Of a DNA stretch of 64,000 nt, positions 35,041-46,069 are shown piece after piece (the first letter of the stretch is position 1; each line of letters begins with the position of its first letter). The stretch is from Basidiobolus meristosporus CBS 931.73 (Eukaryota > Basidiobolomycota > Basidiobolomycetes > Basidiobolales > Basidiobolaceae). The stretch spans positions 1 to 64,000 of the forward strand of contig MCFE01000470.1 of the NCBI GenBank assembly GCA_002104905.1, written 5' to 3'. The notes below the pieces were generated by a model, which made no database searches, had not been told where the DNA came from, and was given only the letters and a program-made list of their open reading frames with translations. Position numbers and translations under genes: made by a program.

Positions 35041-35895
35041 AATCTCATAGTTAACTGCCCAACATATTATCTCTATTAAAATTACAGACAAAAAACAAAT
35101 TGGGAGAACAATATCCAGGAGAAACTTAAATTTGTAAGCCTATAAACTTCCAATATAAATTCCAACAAGAAACGTATAGAAGTTTTGTCCAATTGCATAA
35201 GTTAAGTCTCCCATCAAAAAGATTTTTTTTGTGTTATTAACCAAATGCAATAAGTGTATAAATCACTAATTATATGATAAATTTTTAAACAACTTGCCAA
35301 AACTTTTTTCTAACTCATGTTACACCTTTTCTGAAAGTTTATTGTTGACAAAAATGTTTTTAAATTCTTCCAGTTTGGTTTCAGAGGAATACTTGATGTA
35401 GTTTGGAGAAATGTTATTTAAGAATTGGTCAAATTCTCGCTTTAAGTCTTCACATTTTTGGTTTGCCTGTTCTACATTTTGTTTAACTTTGTCAAATTTT
35501 TGCAAAAGTTCTAAATTTTGATTAGTTCCCTGATTGCATTTAAGTAGTAATTGTTCTTGTTTTTTAAAATTTTGTTGATTTTCATTACTGTTTTTTATTA
35601 ATTTGTTAATTTGTGAAAGGCAGTTTAAACAAACTGCAACTTGTTCCATTGTTATTCTAGCATAATTTTCATGGCAAATTTTTTCAGGACCAAAGAGTTT
35701 AATATCCCAATTAATATTATTTAAAACAGATAAATTGTACTTGTTTAAATTAATGGGTGATTTAAAATAAAAATGTAGCTAAGAAATAAAATAATTGCAT
35801 ATTGGATATAACAAACAATAGACTCTGATAAATCTAATTATTTTTTATTATCATGAAATAATGTATGCATTAATAATATTATATATATTATTCCA
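35041..35895 (-). other. Very AT-rich island with a Lys/Asn-rich coiled-coil frame
   Basis: Composition is visibly more AT-rich than either side. A minus-strand frame starts at an ATG at 35649 and ends at 35320 (109 codons). It is Lys/Asn/Gln-rich with a clear heptad-like run (LEDL-type spacing in FDKVKQNVEQANQKCEDLKR). The same frame stays open upstream to a TAG at about 35779, giving about 150 codons. That TAG follows TTTATTTCTTAG, which could be a splice acceptor. Upstream residues include INWDIKLFGPEKICHENY. No family was recognised. Direct repeats of about 45 bp (around 34978-35022 and 35898-35942) flank the island. Confidence 0.45.
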
Positions 35896-35947
35896 TATAT
35901 TTACAATTGCCATCATACCAACTTGGATTTAACAGAACTTGTAAATA

Positions 35948-36352
35948 GACTTGTTCTGTTGGATGGTGCCACATTGAGCCATGAGTGCCAAATGCTGCCA
36001 GGGTGTGCCAAGAAGGCCAAGTGAGCCTATACTGGCCACAGAGTGTGAAACACAGCTCTGCACATTCATGCAAAGTAGCCCCTGTGTTTCACCCATTGAG
36101 CTGGAGAAAATCTATTTTTTGACCTTTATTTTTGGATCAACAATGTTCAGGATGTGTGAGAACACGGAAGGACTGAAGACATGCATCTGATACTCAGTAC
36201 CCATGGCACTCTGAATCTAGCTCCTGTGGCTTGTATCATGTCACAAAAATGATTGGCACTATCTTGGTCCACTGGTGCTATGAGGCACTGTATTTTAATA
36301 TTAGCCCTAAAGTAAAACCTATATAAAGCACTTATAGTGCCAGATAGTACCA
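35948..36352. mobile_element. Foldback element, truncated copy
   Basis: Carries the complete left arm, the spacer and only about 20 bp of the right arm (TATAGTGCCAGATAGTACC) of the palindrome described at 32551. It is cut at about 36352, where a partial copia LTR begins. One deletion could have removed both the right arm and the start of the LTR. Confidence 0.75.
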
Positions 36353-36567
36353 TAGGTTAAGGAAGGTCCCAAGATCATGTGTGCAAAGTTTGGGGCTGTT
36401 TGGACAACTTTGAGAGTTTTCATGTTCTGGGTACCTGGTATTTTGGTGAAAATGTTCTAAGTAAATCCCAACAAGGAATTTGGTCAGTATTCTCTAGGAT
36501 TTGAAGGCAGTGATCTAAGTGACTAAGTTAGGTGAATATTTAGGTGGAATTGCAAACTTTTACAACT
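36353..36567 (-). repeat. Partial 3' LTR of copia C
   Basis: Matches 43150-43367 and ends TTTTACAACT where TTTACAACA is expected. The first 130 bp or so are missing. Confidence 0.75.
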
Positions 36568-37787
36568 CTGCCACTAAGCTACATGTTCATACTGACTAGT
36601 CCTAATTTTGACCTAAGATATTCAAGCTTATCTCTGACTAATGGTCTGGTAAATATGTCTGCAGTCATTTCATCTGAAGGACAGTGAACTGAGCTAACTA
36701 AGTTATTCTCTGTAGCTTTATGCATGAACTGATGTCTAATATCTATGTGCTTAGTTCTATCATGAAAAGTTGGATTTCTACCTCATTGTATACATCCTTG
36801 ATTATCTTGAAATAAAGTAATAGGGGTTATTCAACAGAGGCCTAAATCTGTAAAAAGCTTTCTTAACCACATTGCTTTATTTGTAGCTTCACAGGCTGCC
36901 ATGTACTCTGCCTCTGTGTTAGGAAGTGCTATGATTGGTTGCTTTCTTGAGTTCCATGATATTGCTCCTTTACAGTATAGACAGGTGTATCCTGTGGTGG
37001 ATACTCTGTCTTCCAAATTTTGTCCCCAATCAGCATCAGAGCATCCTACAAGATTCTGTTCTGAATCTTTATAAGCATATCCTAAGCAGATATCAGCAGT
37101 TCCTTTTGGATATCTAAAAATCTGCTTGACTGCTGCAATATGATCAGATCCATAGCTCTGATTATGCTGGCTGACAACTCCCACTGAATATGAGATATCT
37201 GGTTGTGTTCCAAGTATGATATACATCAGACTACCAACCATAGATTGATAAGGAAAGTCAGGGCTTTCAGATGGCACCAAGCTCTCTTGATTTGGCTGAG
37301 TTTTGACCAAGTTAAGGTTTCACTCCATTGGGGCAGCTGCCAGTTTACAGACTTCCATTTGGTACTTCTTTAGTATATCTTGAATTTACTTGGATTTGTG
37401 TAAGGTGATAGTCTGGGTACATCTGTCTATGGAGAACTTAATTCCTAAGTAGTAACTGAGTTCTCTTAGATCAGACATCTTGAACTCCTCAGATAGGCTG
37501 GATTTAGTCTCTTCCAATGTTTCTAGGTTATTGGAGGCTATAATAAGATCATCCACATATAGAGCTAAAAGAACTGGATCTGCTCTATCTGGCTTATAGT
37601 ATATACTATAGTCAGCATTACTTGTTTTGAAACTCAAAGATTCCAGATAAGAATCTATCTGGCAGTTCCAGGCTCTCAGTGATTGTTTGAGACCATATAG
37701 TGACTTTTTCAGCTTTCAGACCAAATTGGGGTTATCTTGGGCAACAAACTTATCAGGATGGTCCATATCCATATCCTCATTAAGTTC
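36568..37787 (-). pseudogene. Copia C RNase H and C-terminal half of RT
   Basis: RT end: YSIYYKPDRADPVLLALYVD followed by DLIIASNN, so the YVDD box is intact (37386-37637). RNase H: DFPYQSMVGSLMYIILGTQP, GCSDADWGQNLEDRVSTTGY and NTEAEYMAACEATNKAMWLR (36831-37310). The last segment, equivalent to HIDIxHHFxRE, lies at 36650-36760 with frame changes. It is separated from upstream RT by the inserted element. Confidence 0.88.
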
Positions 37788-39174
37788 TGTTGTGTTGTAT
37801 TGTGATTAGTTTGGGGCTTGTCTACAATGTAGAGGCTAATCAACATTATACAACAGCTTCCAGTATGCTAATACTGAAATAGTTTATTGGGAGTTTGATA
37901 TACCAATAGAAGATATAACTTTCACTAATTTCCTCAATCTTAGGCTCAAAATATACTGTAGGCAGTGTTTATCACTTCTACAGCAGTGTTCTAACCTTCT
38001 GTTGACTAATGTGCTTATTTACTTTTATAGTAACTTTTCCTTATTTGGAAGTCACTTTCCTTTCTGAGAAAATATTTTCTAATATGGAAATTCTGAACTC
38101 CCCTTTAACCTAACGGGGTGTGTTGTAGAAGTCTCTAAAGGGGTCTTTAGACCTAAAGGGGTGTCTAAAGGGGTGTCTTTAGAGTAAATGGGCTTCTTGT
38201 AGTGGTCTCTAAAGTGGACCTTACACTAAAGGGGTGCCTAAAGGGGCTTCTTTAGAGTAGAGGGGTTTCTCAAAGGGGTCTCCAAAGGGGTCTTTAGACT
38301 AAAGGGGTGTCTAAAGGGGTGTCTTTAGAGTAACGGGGCTTCTTGTAGTGGTCTCTAAAGTGGACTTTACACTAAAGGGGTGCCTAAAGGGGCTTCTTTA
38401 GAGTAAAGGGGTTTCTTAAAGGGGTCTCCAAAGGGGTCTTTAGACTGAAGGGGTGTCTAAAGGGGTGTCTTTAGAGTAAAGGGGTTTCTTAGAGGGGACT
38501 TTTCCGACAGAAAAGTGGTAGTTTCTTGTAGAACTTAGATTGGATTCTTGTGAGCTTTGCAGTCTCTTTACTGATGTAGTACTGATCAAAATCAGAATAC
38601 TCAACAGTGCAAGTGATGCAGGGGAAGTCTTATAACCTTTAAACTTGTAATTGTAGTGTGGAGATTCTGGAAAGAGAGGCTACCCTTTATTTTTCAGCTG
38701 GGGAAGTTATATATATGAAAAGTTTGAAGGATCAAAGCTTTTGGGCAATTGCGCAAGCAATACATGTGATACAAAGCTAAAATTTTGCAGTGGCGCAGAT
38801 TGGACATAGGCACAGTACCTGTGAAAATGTCATGTGATTTGATTGGCTGGTTTGAAAGTTACACGCGATCAAAGTCACCCTAATAATCCTAGCAATAAGG
38901 CATAGTATATATAATAATTGGACTCTTTTGGTCATAACTCCTTAAGTGCTGCTTCAAATGAGCTGTAATTTGAATCATGTGTTGGCTACTATGTGTTCTG
39001 TATGACATAATATTATTGGGTGGATTGCTTCTCAGGGTCTGGAGCATTTGTTCTTCAAAGTTGGAAATTCTTGATCTTTCACTTATGTGTTACAATAGCA
39101 AAAAGCAAAATAAAGAAATGAGTGCAATATTGGTTTAGAGATATTGTAGTAATGGAATACTTTCCATTACCACA
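37788..39174. mobile_element. Solo-LTR-like insertion of 1387 bp (family G4)
   Basis: Starts TGTTGTGTTG and ends TTACCACA, flanked by GTTC at 37784-37787 and 39175-39178. Comparison with copia B shows that exactly this segment interrupts the RT sequence. No frame of useful length is present. TG..CA ends and a 4-bp duplication fit a large solo LTR of a family not otherwise seen here. The orientation is uncertain; an AGTATATATAATAA stretch at about 38906 may be the TATA box for plus orientation. Confidence 0.75.
38137..38500. repeat. Minisatellite built from AAAGGGGTGTCT-type units
   Basis: Higher-order units of about 146 bp start at 38137, 38284 and 38430, the third incomplete. Each is made of short G-rich subunits such as AAAGGGGTGTCTTTAGAG and AAAGGGGTCTCC. 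The repeat lies inside the inserted LTR-like element. Confidence 0.85.
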
Positions 39175-40437
39175 GTTCTTCAATCAAAAATGCAGTTTTG
39201 ACATTCATTTGATTAATAAAAAACTTGTACTTGGCACCAATAGCCATTATTAATCTGATGGAACTAAACTTGCCTACCAGTGCAAAGGTCTCAGTATGGT
39301 CAAGTCCTTTTGTTTAAGAGTATCCTTTGGGCACAAGTCTTGATCTGTATCTATCAACTGTGCCATCAGCTTTGTATTTTGTCTTGAAGACCCATCTGCA
39401 TCCAATTGACTTTTGGTTGATTGGGAACTTGACCAAGTCTCAAGCTTGATTTTCCATTAGGGCCTGATATTCCTCAGTCATTGCAGATCTCCAAGACTTT
39501 GTCTGAGGGCTATTTAGGGCCTCTTTTACAGTCTGGGGCTCATCAATATGGACTGAGTAGGCATAGGCTAAGTTTGTACCCTCATTGCTGAAGTAATTTG
39601 GCCTATTTCTTGCCCAATTGGATCTTTGGGCATTTGATACTGGAATGATCACTTCTGGGATATTCCTGGGCACTGATTCTGGCTGAACCACAGTTGTAGA
39701 GTCCTCTGGAGTGTAAAAACACTCATTGTTTTGCCCAGATTCAATCCTGAAAATTTGTGGACTTGAGATCAGATTTTTGTCATCATCCAATGTCATTTTT
39801 TGTGAAAATTTTGAATTTTCATCAAATAGCACATCCCTGGACTTAATTAGCTTCTTTGCTTTGGTATTGTAGAGTCTGTATGCTTTACTTTCATTGCAGC
39901 AACCCAATAGTATGTATTTTACACTTTTTGGCTCAAATTTTGACTGATTTCCAGGCAGTTTCTTGGCAGATGCTGTACACCCAAATATTCTTAGATGTTC
40001 TGCACTTGGTCTGTACCCACACCATGCTTCAAATGGAGTAGAACCACAAAGTATTCTGTTATAACTCCTATTTTTAAGGTATACAGCAGTGGCAACAGAT
40101 TCTGCCCAAAAATCATAGGATAATTTTTGATCATGGATCATAGATCTTGCCATTTCAATTATTGATTGGTTAGCATGTTCTGCTACTCCATTTTGCTGTG
40201 GGAAGTATGGTGTGGTAGTCTTTTGCTTTGTCCCATGAATTTTGCAGAAGTGGATGAAGAGTTTTGAGGTATATTCTCCACCATTGTCAGCGCATATTTT
40301 CTTGATTTTTCACCAGTTTCTCTCTCCACCATATCTTTAAACTCCCTGAGCTTAGACAGAGCTTCTTTCTTTCTCTCCATGAAGTAGCTCCATGTGTGTC
40401 TTGTATACTCATCAACAAAAGTGATCATATATTTCAT
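39175..40437 (-). pseudogene. Copia C integrase and N-terminal RT
   Basis: Integrase core MITFVDEYTRHTWSYFMERK at 40183-40437. The long frame 39440-40153 then holds SYDFWAESVATAVYLKNRSY, STPFEAWCGYRPSAEHLRIF and KFEPKSVKYILLGC, the usual copia integrase C-terminus. It leads into RT (SVHIDEPQTVKEALNSPQTK, AMTEEYQALMENQ). Frames break near 40160 and 39440. Confidence 0.88.
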
Positions 40438-40511
40438 CCTGTCTAAGGTTAAATTTTATATAGGTCCACATAGATCTGAGTGAATTAGATCTAATTTTTT
40501 CTTAGTTTTGA

Positions 40512-41839
40512 CTAACCCAGAGCTCTTGAGCAGTTATCTGGCTTGTTTCCCATATATGCAGGCTTCACAATGCTCCAAACTAGCTGGGGGATCAATTTTA
40601 CTCTAGAAATTAGCTGATCTTTGACCATTTTGTGCAAATAATCATAATTGATGTGACCAAATCTCCTGTGCCAAAGCATTGGTATTTCTTCATTTAAGTT
40701 ACCTATATTGGCTTCCAAATATGATGTAATATAAGTCAACTTGTGTAGATTCTGATCTCTGATACCCAAAGCAATATGGGCACCATTTTGATCAGTGATC
40801 TTGCATCCAGAATTGTCAAAGATGAAACTGAGTCCTTCTGTAGTGGCCTTGCTTATAGAGAGTAGGTTCTTGGCTATTTCTGGTACATAGAGTACTTCTT
40901 TGAAGGTCAGTGTATGGCTTCCTTCACTGCTTCTAAGGTCTACTTGGATGGTTCCTTCTCCCACTGCATTAAGTGTTCTATTGTCACCCATAAAAACCTT
41001 CTTGATTGGAATTTCTTGATATTGGGTAAAAAGTTCTTTTTGGTGTGTAAAGTGTTGAGATGCTCCAGAGTTAATATGCCATGTTTGAGAATCCTTGTTT
41101 GTGGTCCTATTTAGTGCATTTATGAATAGTCTATCTTCAGTTGTTGCAGCATTTCCATATTCAGGCTTTTTCTGCATACTATCTTTCTTTTTGAAGCACA
41201 GGTCTGATGTGTGTCCTTTCCTTTTGTAGTAGTTACAAATCAGGTTGCTGTTGCCTTTGTAGGGTCTTAAGTACCTTCTTTGTTGGTTATTGTTGCTTAT
41301 TGAAGCATTTTCTTCTTCCTTCTTATTGGTGCTTGATTTTCTTAATTCTTCATGCAGGTGCCATACATATATGTAATTTAAGGTCAAATCTTCAGTTTTG
41401 GACTCTAGGGCTGATTCAAGGCCCTGAAACTTATCTGTCAGGCTATTTAGGATGATACCTACCCCATCCTCATCAGTAGTTGGTACACCCACAGATTCCG
41501 TTTCATCTACCTGCAGGGTAATTATGTTGATTAGATTGTTCATTTCCTCTCCTGGCTGCATCTTTGTAGTAAGAAATTTTTGTCCCAGATACATTTTCTT
41601 AGCAGCTAAACATGGCTGGTAGGAGTCTTCTAATACCTTCCAGGCATTCTTTGCCATTTTTGCTCTTGAGCATTGAATTAGCAATTTGTCTTTAACATTA
41701 AGGCAAATGCAGTTAAAGGCACTTTGTTCTTTCTTCTGGTACTTTGAGGCTTCCTCTCCTGCATTTTTAGTAGGGCATTCTTCTATCATGACAATTTCCC
41801 AAAGACCTCTGTCTTGTATCAGCATCTTCATCTTCACGT
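40512..41839 (-). pseudogene. Copia C Gag and protease
   Basis: Long open frame with LWEIVMIEECPTKNAGEEAS, FNCICLNVKDKLLIQCSRAK and LTLNYIYVWHLHEELRKSS. The zinc knuckle reads CNYYKRKGHTSDLC, with its second Cys replaced by Tyr. The protease triad reads NSG (WHINSGASQHF) instead of DSG, removing the catalytic Asp. The GAG-pre-integrase part has PMLWHRRFGHINYDYLHK. The native start was displaced by the LTR at 41840. The frame now extends into that LTR to an ATG at 41861, giving an accidental leader MSLSPHYNV. Confidence 0.88.
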
Positions 41840-42910
41840 TGTAGTGGGGTGACAGTGACACCCACCAACAGATGTGCTCATTCCCTTATTTTCTACTTCC
41901 CTATATCCCTACTGCACTCATTTTAGTTTTATCCCATTTGTCTTACCCAATCAGTACTATCCCATAAGCCGGTTGACTATCACACCTGCTTACCTTATTG
42001 CATAAGTTACCCCTCACTTTATGTAAGATTACTAGCTATAAGTACTTCTATATTAGGCAAGTACCCGTGCCAGTACCTGTGACACATGACCAACCCGTGT
42101 CACCTTCCCTACCATTTCCATACCATATATGGTATCCCCATGTTACACAGGTTTCAGAATACTGATTCCTGATTGGTTGGATGTGCTGTGCCTCTTAGAA
42201 CCTTCTGGCACCTACTTAGAACATTCTTAGGTCATTCTGATGTCATTAAGATTTCTATTGATATCCGGAACCTTCTGGAACACCATGATTAGTAATCACT
42301 TAGCCGGTAAGAAAAGTATATAAGGGAGGCTATCCCTCAACAATAAATCATCATCCCTTTTATCAATATACCAACTTGTTGATTAGTGTGATCACTGCTA
42401 CCTGCTGCTACCTGAACTTCCAACCCTAGACCACAGGACACTCCCAGGAAACCGCGCTGACAGCCAATTGACCTTGCAGGCACTACTTGTGAGGAATACT
42501 CAGAGTAGGTATCTTTTATTATATTTGATTCTTTCCCAAGTTTGTTCTTGTACAGGCAAAGATACTTTTCTGTCTTTGTAACTATTGACCACAGCTGCAT
42601 TCTTATCAAGTCCCTGCTGGTGGAATTTACAGTTGTTTTGACTTTGGAAGCTTTAGTACATTGTCATCTCAAAGGACGCTGAACCCAGCACATACTTTTG
42701 TTAAGACGCCAACTTAGTTGGGGATTGTAGCTCAATAGTTTTCCCTTGACAAGCTTGTGGCTTTATTCCCCTTCACATTAGATTAGAAACAGAACCCAAG
42801 TATTCCTAGCAAGCTTTTGCCAGAGGTTATTGCACCCAGTGAACACCCCACACACCAAACACTTCAGAAGTGTTGGACGTATCTCTCCCTTGGACCTATA
42901 CACCACCACA
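41840..42910 (+). mobile_element. Solo LTR, family G2, full length
   Basis: A 1071-bp copy in plus orientation, TGTAGTGGGG to ACCACCACA, inserted at the start of copia C gag. Flanks ACGT (41836-41839) and ACAT (42911-42914) match at three of four bases. Plus-strand order: GGAACCTTCTGGAAC near 42268, TATATAAGGGAGG near 42317, AATAAATC near 42343. It is the same length as the copy at 17659-18729. Confidence 0.9.
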
Positions 42911-43004
42911 ACATTCCACACCTGGTAGTTAGATCCATCCAACTTTTCAGTAGAGGAAAAAGTTCCAGTAATAGCAGTACTAGACATTGCCAAGAGTGAC
43001 AGAG

Positions 43005-43019
43005 TGGGGCCCATAACCT
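43005..43019 (-). other. Copia C primer-binding site
   Basis: The minus strand reads GGTTATGGGCCCC directly after the LTR. This complements the GGGCCCAUAACC form of the initiator tRNA-Met anticodon stem-loop, the same half-tRNA arrangement as in copia A and B. Confidence 0.65.
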
Positions 43020-43367
43020 TGTGTAAGAGTCTTGAAGATATTGGAAGTGATTGGGAGAACAAGTATATTATGTTGTTTTCACTTAATGATTTATTGAATG
43101 TAAAAGTAGTATTTATACTTTTACCTAATCTTGGCATTACAAACATGTAGAATAGGTAAAGGAAGGTTGCAAGAACATGTGTGCAAAGTTTGGGGCTGTT
43201 TGGGCAACTTTGAGAATTTTCATGTTCTGGGTACCTGGTGTATTGGTGAAAATATTCAAAGTAAATCCTAACAAGGAATTTGGTCAGTATTCTCTAGCAT
43301 TTGAAGGTAATGATCTAAGTGACTAAGTTAGGTGAATATTTAGGTGAAAATACAAAGCTTTACAACA
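43020..43367 (-). repeat. 5' LTR of copia C
   Basis: A 348-bp LTR with TG..CA ends. It contains TATAAATACT near 43110-43120 and is the best reference copy for the family in this window. Confidence 0.85.
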
Positions 43368-43840
43368 ATACAGAGGCATGATTCTAGAGTGGAATGCATG
43401 AATGGCATAAGGGGAGGTAGAAAAATGATATACCATATGGTGAATTGGTATGGTAGCATTATAGAGGACTAGATATATGCCACTGTACTGCCATGATAAT
43501 ACCTACAGAGGTCCACCTCAAGACTGTTGGAATATGTTAAATTTTCTGCCATATATGGCAATTGCCCATATTGGCTGGTTTGATTGACTTGAATAATTGT
43601 AGACTGCTTTAAGACTGTCTGAGTACCATGTAGGCCCTGCAATAACACCATAAGAACATTGTCAAGTTTATTACTTTATTTGACAGTATAAACAGCAAAA
43701 CACTGGCACCATCCTGCCATTTGATTATCCACAGGGTCAAGAATTCCATGCTGCTGGCATTAAAATGGCTTCATTGCAGGATTCTGATGGCCAATTCAGA
43801 TTGGATCAACCTGCATGACCAAACTGATTTTAAAAGGGCA
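43368..43840 (+). pseudogene. Tnp2-element 3' tail
   Basis: Aligns in order with 21820-22290: GATTCTA.AGTGGAAT, GGGGAGGTAGAAAAA, GCCATATA.GGCAA, then GATTGGATCAACCTG.ATGACCAAA. Non-coding. Confidence 0.6.
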
Positions 43841-44425
43841 ATAGAAATGCAGTTAAGGGCACATTCTTCTGTCTGCTGGTACCTTAGGACTTCCTCTCCC
43901 TGGCATTTTTGAGGGCATTCTATTCCCATGACAATACCCCAGAATGCCCTATACTATAGCAGCATCTTCATACTTGCCTATCAGACTCATAATTAGTCAA
44001 TCCAACTTTCAGCAGTAAGAAAATTCTAGCAATAACAGTAGTGGACATTATGAAGAGTGATAGCTTGGGGCACATAAGCTGCTGAAAGAGTTTTGAAGAT
44101 ATTGGAAGTCATCAGGAGAACAAGTAGAATATGTGGTTTGCACTTGATCAAATATGGGAAGTAAGTGTTGCATATAGATATTGGATGGTTTTAGCAGAGC
44201 ATACACATAGAATAAGCTGAGGAAGGTCTCAAAAGCAAGTGTGCAAAGTTTGGGGCTGTCAGGACAACTTTGAGAAGTTTATGTTCTTGATACCTATTGT
44301 TTGGATGAAAATATTCCAAATTCATTCAAGTAGAGAGTTTGCTCTAAACTCTCCATGAACTGTCAACATTGATTGAAGTGGCCAAGTTAGGTATGTATAT
44401 AGGTGAAACTACTAACTTTGCAACA
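43841..44425 (-). mobile_element. Copia D relic: LTR plus start of gag
   Basis: LTR 44080-44425 (TGCTGAAAGAG to TTTGCAACA) is a diverged version of the copia B/C LTR. Next to it, 43841-44079 aligns with the gag start of copia C (41690-41835) and contains a decayed primer site. The remainder of the element is absent. Confidence 0.75.
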
Positions 44426-45742
44426 AAAACTGCTAAGTACTATTTACCATATAGGCAATTTAGATAGTGATGGGATGTTAAGAGCTCACCATTGGCTATT
44501 TGAGGGGCACAAGAATTTCAAGCTTCCCATATCATAATAGTCCTGTGTGATATTGGTTGGATCCACTTGTATGATCAAATTGCTCCTCATAGGGAAGATT
44601 CAGTTCTAGCATGTAAATCATGGTACACTGGGCATTTTAGGCACTACTTTGGGACATTGGTTGTAACTCACTTGAGTATGTGAGCCTTTGGCAAGTGTTG
44701 GTATGCATAGATATTGTCCAAAGTATATCCAAAACTACTAAGAGCAAAGTAGCATGCTCATTATAGCAAGAAGGCTTTACATCACTCAAGTTTTTTAACT
44801 TATGTCAATATTGGAATAACTTTGGAGCAAATGCTCTATGGCTGATTTATGAGATTGTCTATAAATCAAGATCTCCAGCATATTTCACACTTGTTGGTAT
44901 GGGATGGAATTCCTTTCTGTTATCTATACTTTGCCAGCAAATCAAATTTTCTCCCATTTCATTGGTGAGCAAGAAGAAAAAAATGTGGCCAGCAGGCACT
45001 CTGGCTGGCCACTGGTGTATTATTGACAGCACAAAATTAACCTGTCAGTGTGGATAGGCTCCTACTTATTGAAGTTAACAAGTAACTGATATATTTTTAC
45101 ACCATTCTTCATGAAAAATCTCATAGTTGGGATTCATTGGATTTTTAGCTAGTACTCAGCTGGTATTTCTGCTTCAAATTTGCAGTTGCCATTTTTTGTG
45201 AAAGTACCAAGCAGCTGATTACCAAACTTGGCATGAATGCTAGTTGGCCTAGTCACCTCCTGGACAGGAAGTCTGCTTGTCTGCTGTGAAGTCAGTCCTG
45301 AGATATCAACAATGGTTGCTTTTGAGACAGATGGAATTTAGCTGGTGTTATGATAATATTCAGCTGGCCTGTTCTTAATTTGCTTCTTAGGGATTCTGGT
45401 CAAGCTCTATCAACCACACATCAAGTAAAGTCCCAGAAGCATGTTTGCAAAACTGTGGGGACTTTTGGATAGCTCCAGGATCTTTTAAGCTCTGGGAACT
45501 TGATATTTTGGTGAATACTCCTAGTAAATCATGACAAAGATCTTTTGTAGTATTCTCAAGGGTGTGTATGCCAAAGTTTATGTAATTTAGCTAATAAATC
45601 AATGGAGGCAATTAAAAGATTTATAACCATCTTAACTTCCAGGCTTGGCGATTGTATCCATCTGGCATTGCCGCATACTGGAAAAATTCTGCCTGTGGCA
45701 ATTGTAGAAATTGCAGGGAGCAGTGGTTTGGGCTACACAGCA
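44426..45742. other. Unassigned repeat-derived sequence
   Basis: 44500-44600 resembles the Tnp2-element tail (GGATCCACTTGTATGATCAAA). 45430-45590 resembles the inner part of a copia LTR (AACTTGATATTTTGGTGAA). The rest was not recognised. No gene is supported. Confidence 0.4.
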
Positions 45743-45990
45743 TGTTGCGAGTCATAGCACAAATCAACACTAATGGAAGAACAAGAGTGGTAAGCGATTT
45801 TCACTGAGCAATTTATTGGGCTTAAAGTGGTGTGGAAAGTTTTGCCTAATCTTGGCAAAGTAAACACATAGCTTATGCTTGAAATGACTTCAGGAGCATT
45901 TGTGGGTGCTTTTGGACAACTCTGTAACTCCCATACTCTGGGAACTTGACATTGCGGTGAGAACAAGATAAGTGAACCCCAACAAGGAGC
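45743..45990 (-). repeat. Diverged copia LTR fragment
   Basis: Starts TGTTGCGAGTC and keeps GAACAAGAGTGG, TCACTGAGCAATTTATTGGG, CCTAATCTTGGCA and GGACAACTCTGTAA in the order of the copia C LTR. It is truncated before the LTR end. Confidence 0.6.
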
Positions 45991-46069
45991 TTGGACTGTT
46001 GCAATATTCTGAGGAGTATTGGAAGTGATATGGAGAGCTAGAGGATTTACATGTTATTCACTGTTTTGA

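Larger units (their letters stand above)
36353..43367 (-). mobile_element. Ty1/copia retrotransposon C with two later insertions
   Basis: Minus-strand element: 5' LTR 43020-43367 (TGTGTAAGAG to TTTACAACA), primer site near 43005-43019, Gag, protease, integrase, RT, RNase H and a partial 3' LTR 36353-36567. It is split by a 1387-bp insertion in RT (37788-39174) and by a G2 solo LTR at the start of gag (41840-42910). Its own distal flank is Tnp2-element tail, so at least three generations of insertion are stacked here. Confidence 0.9.
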
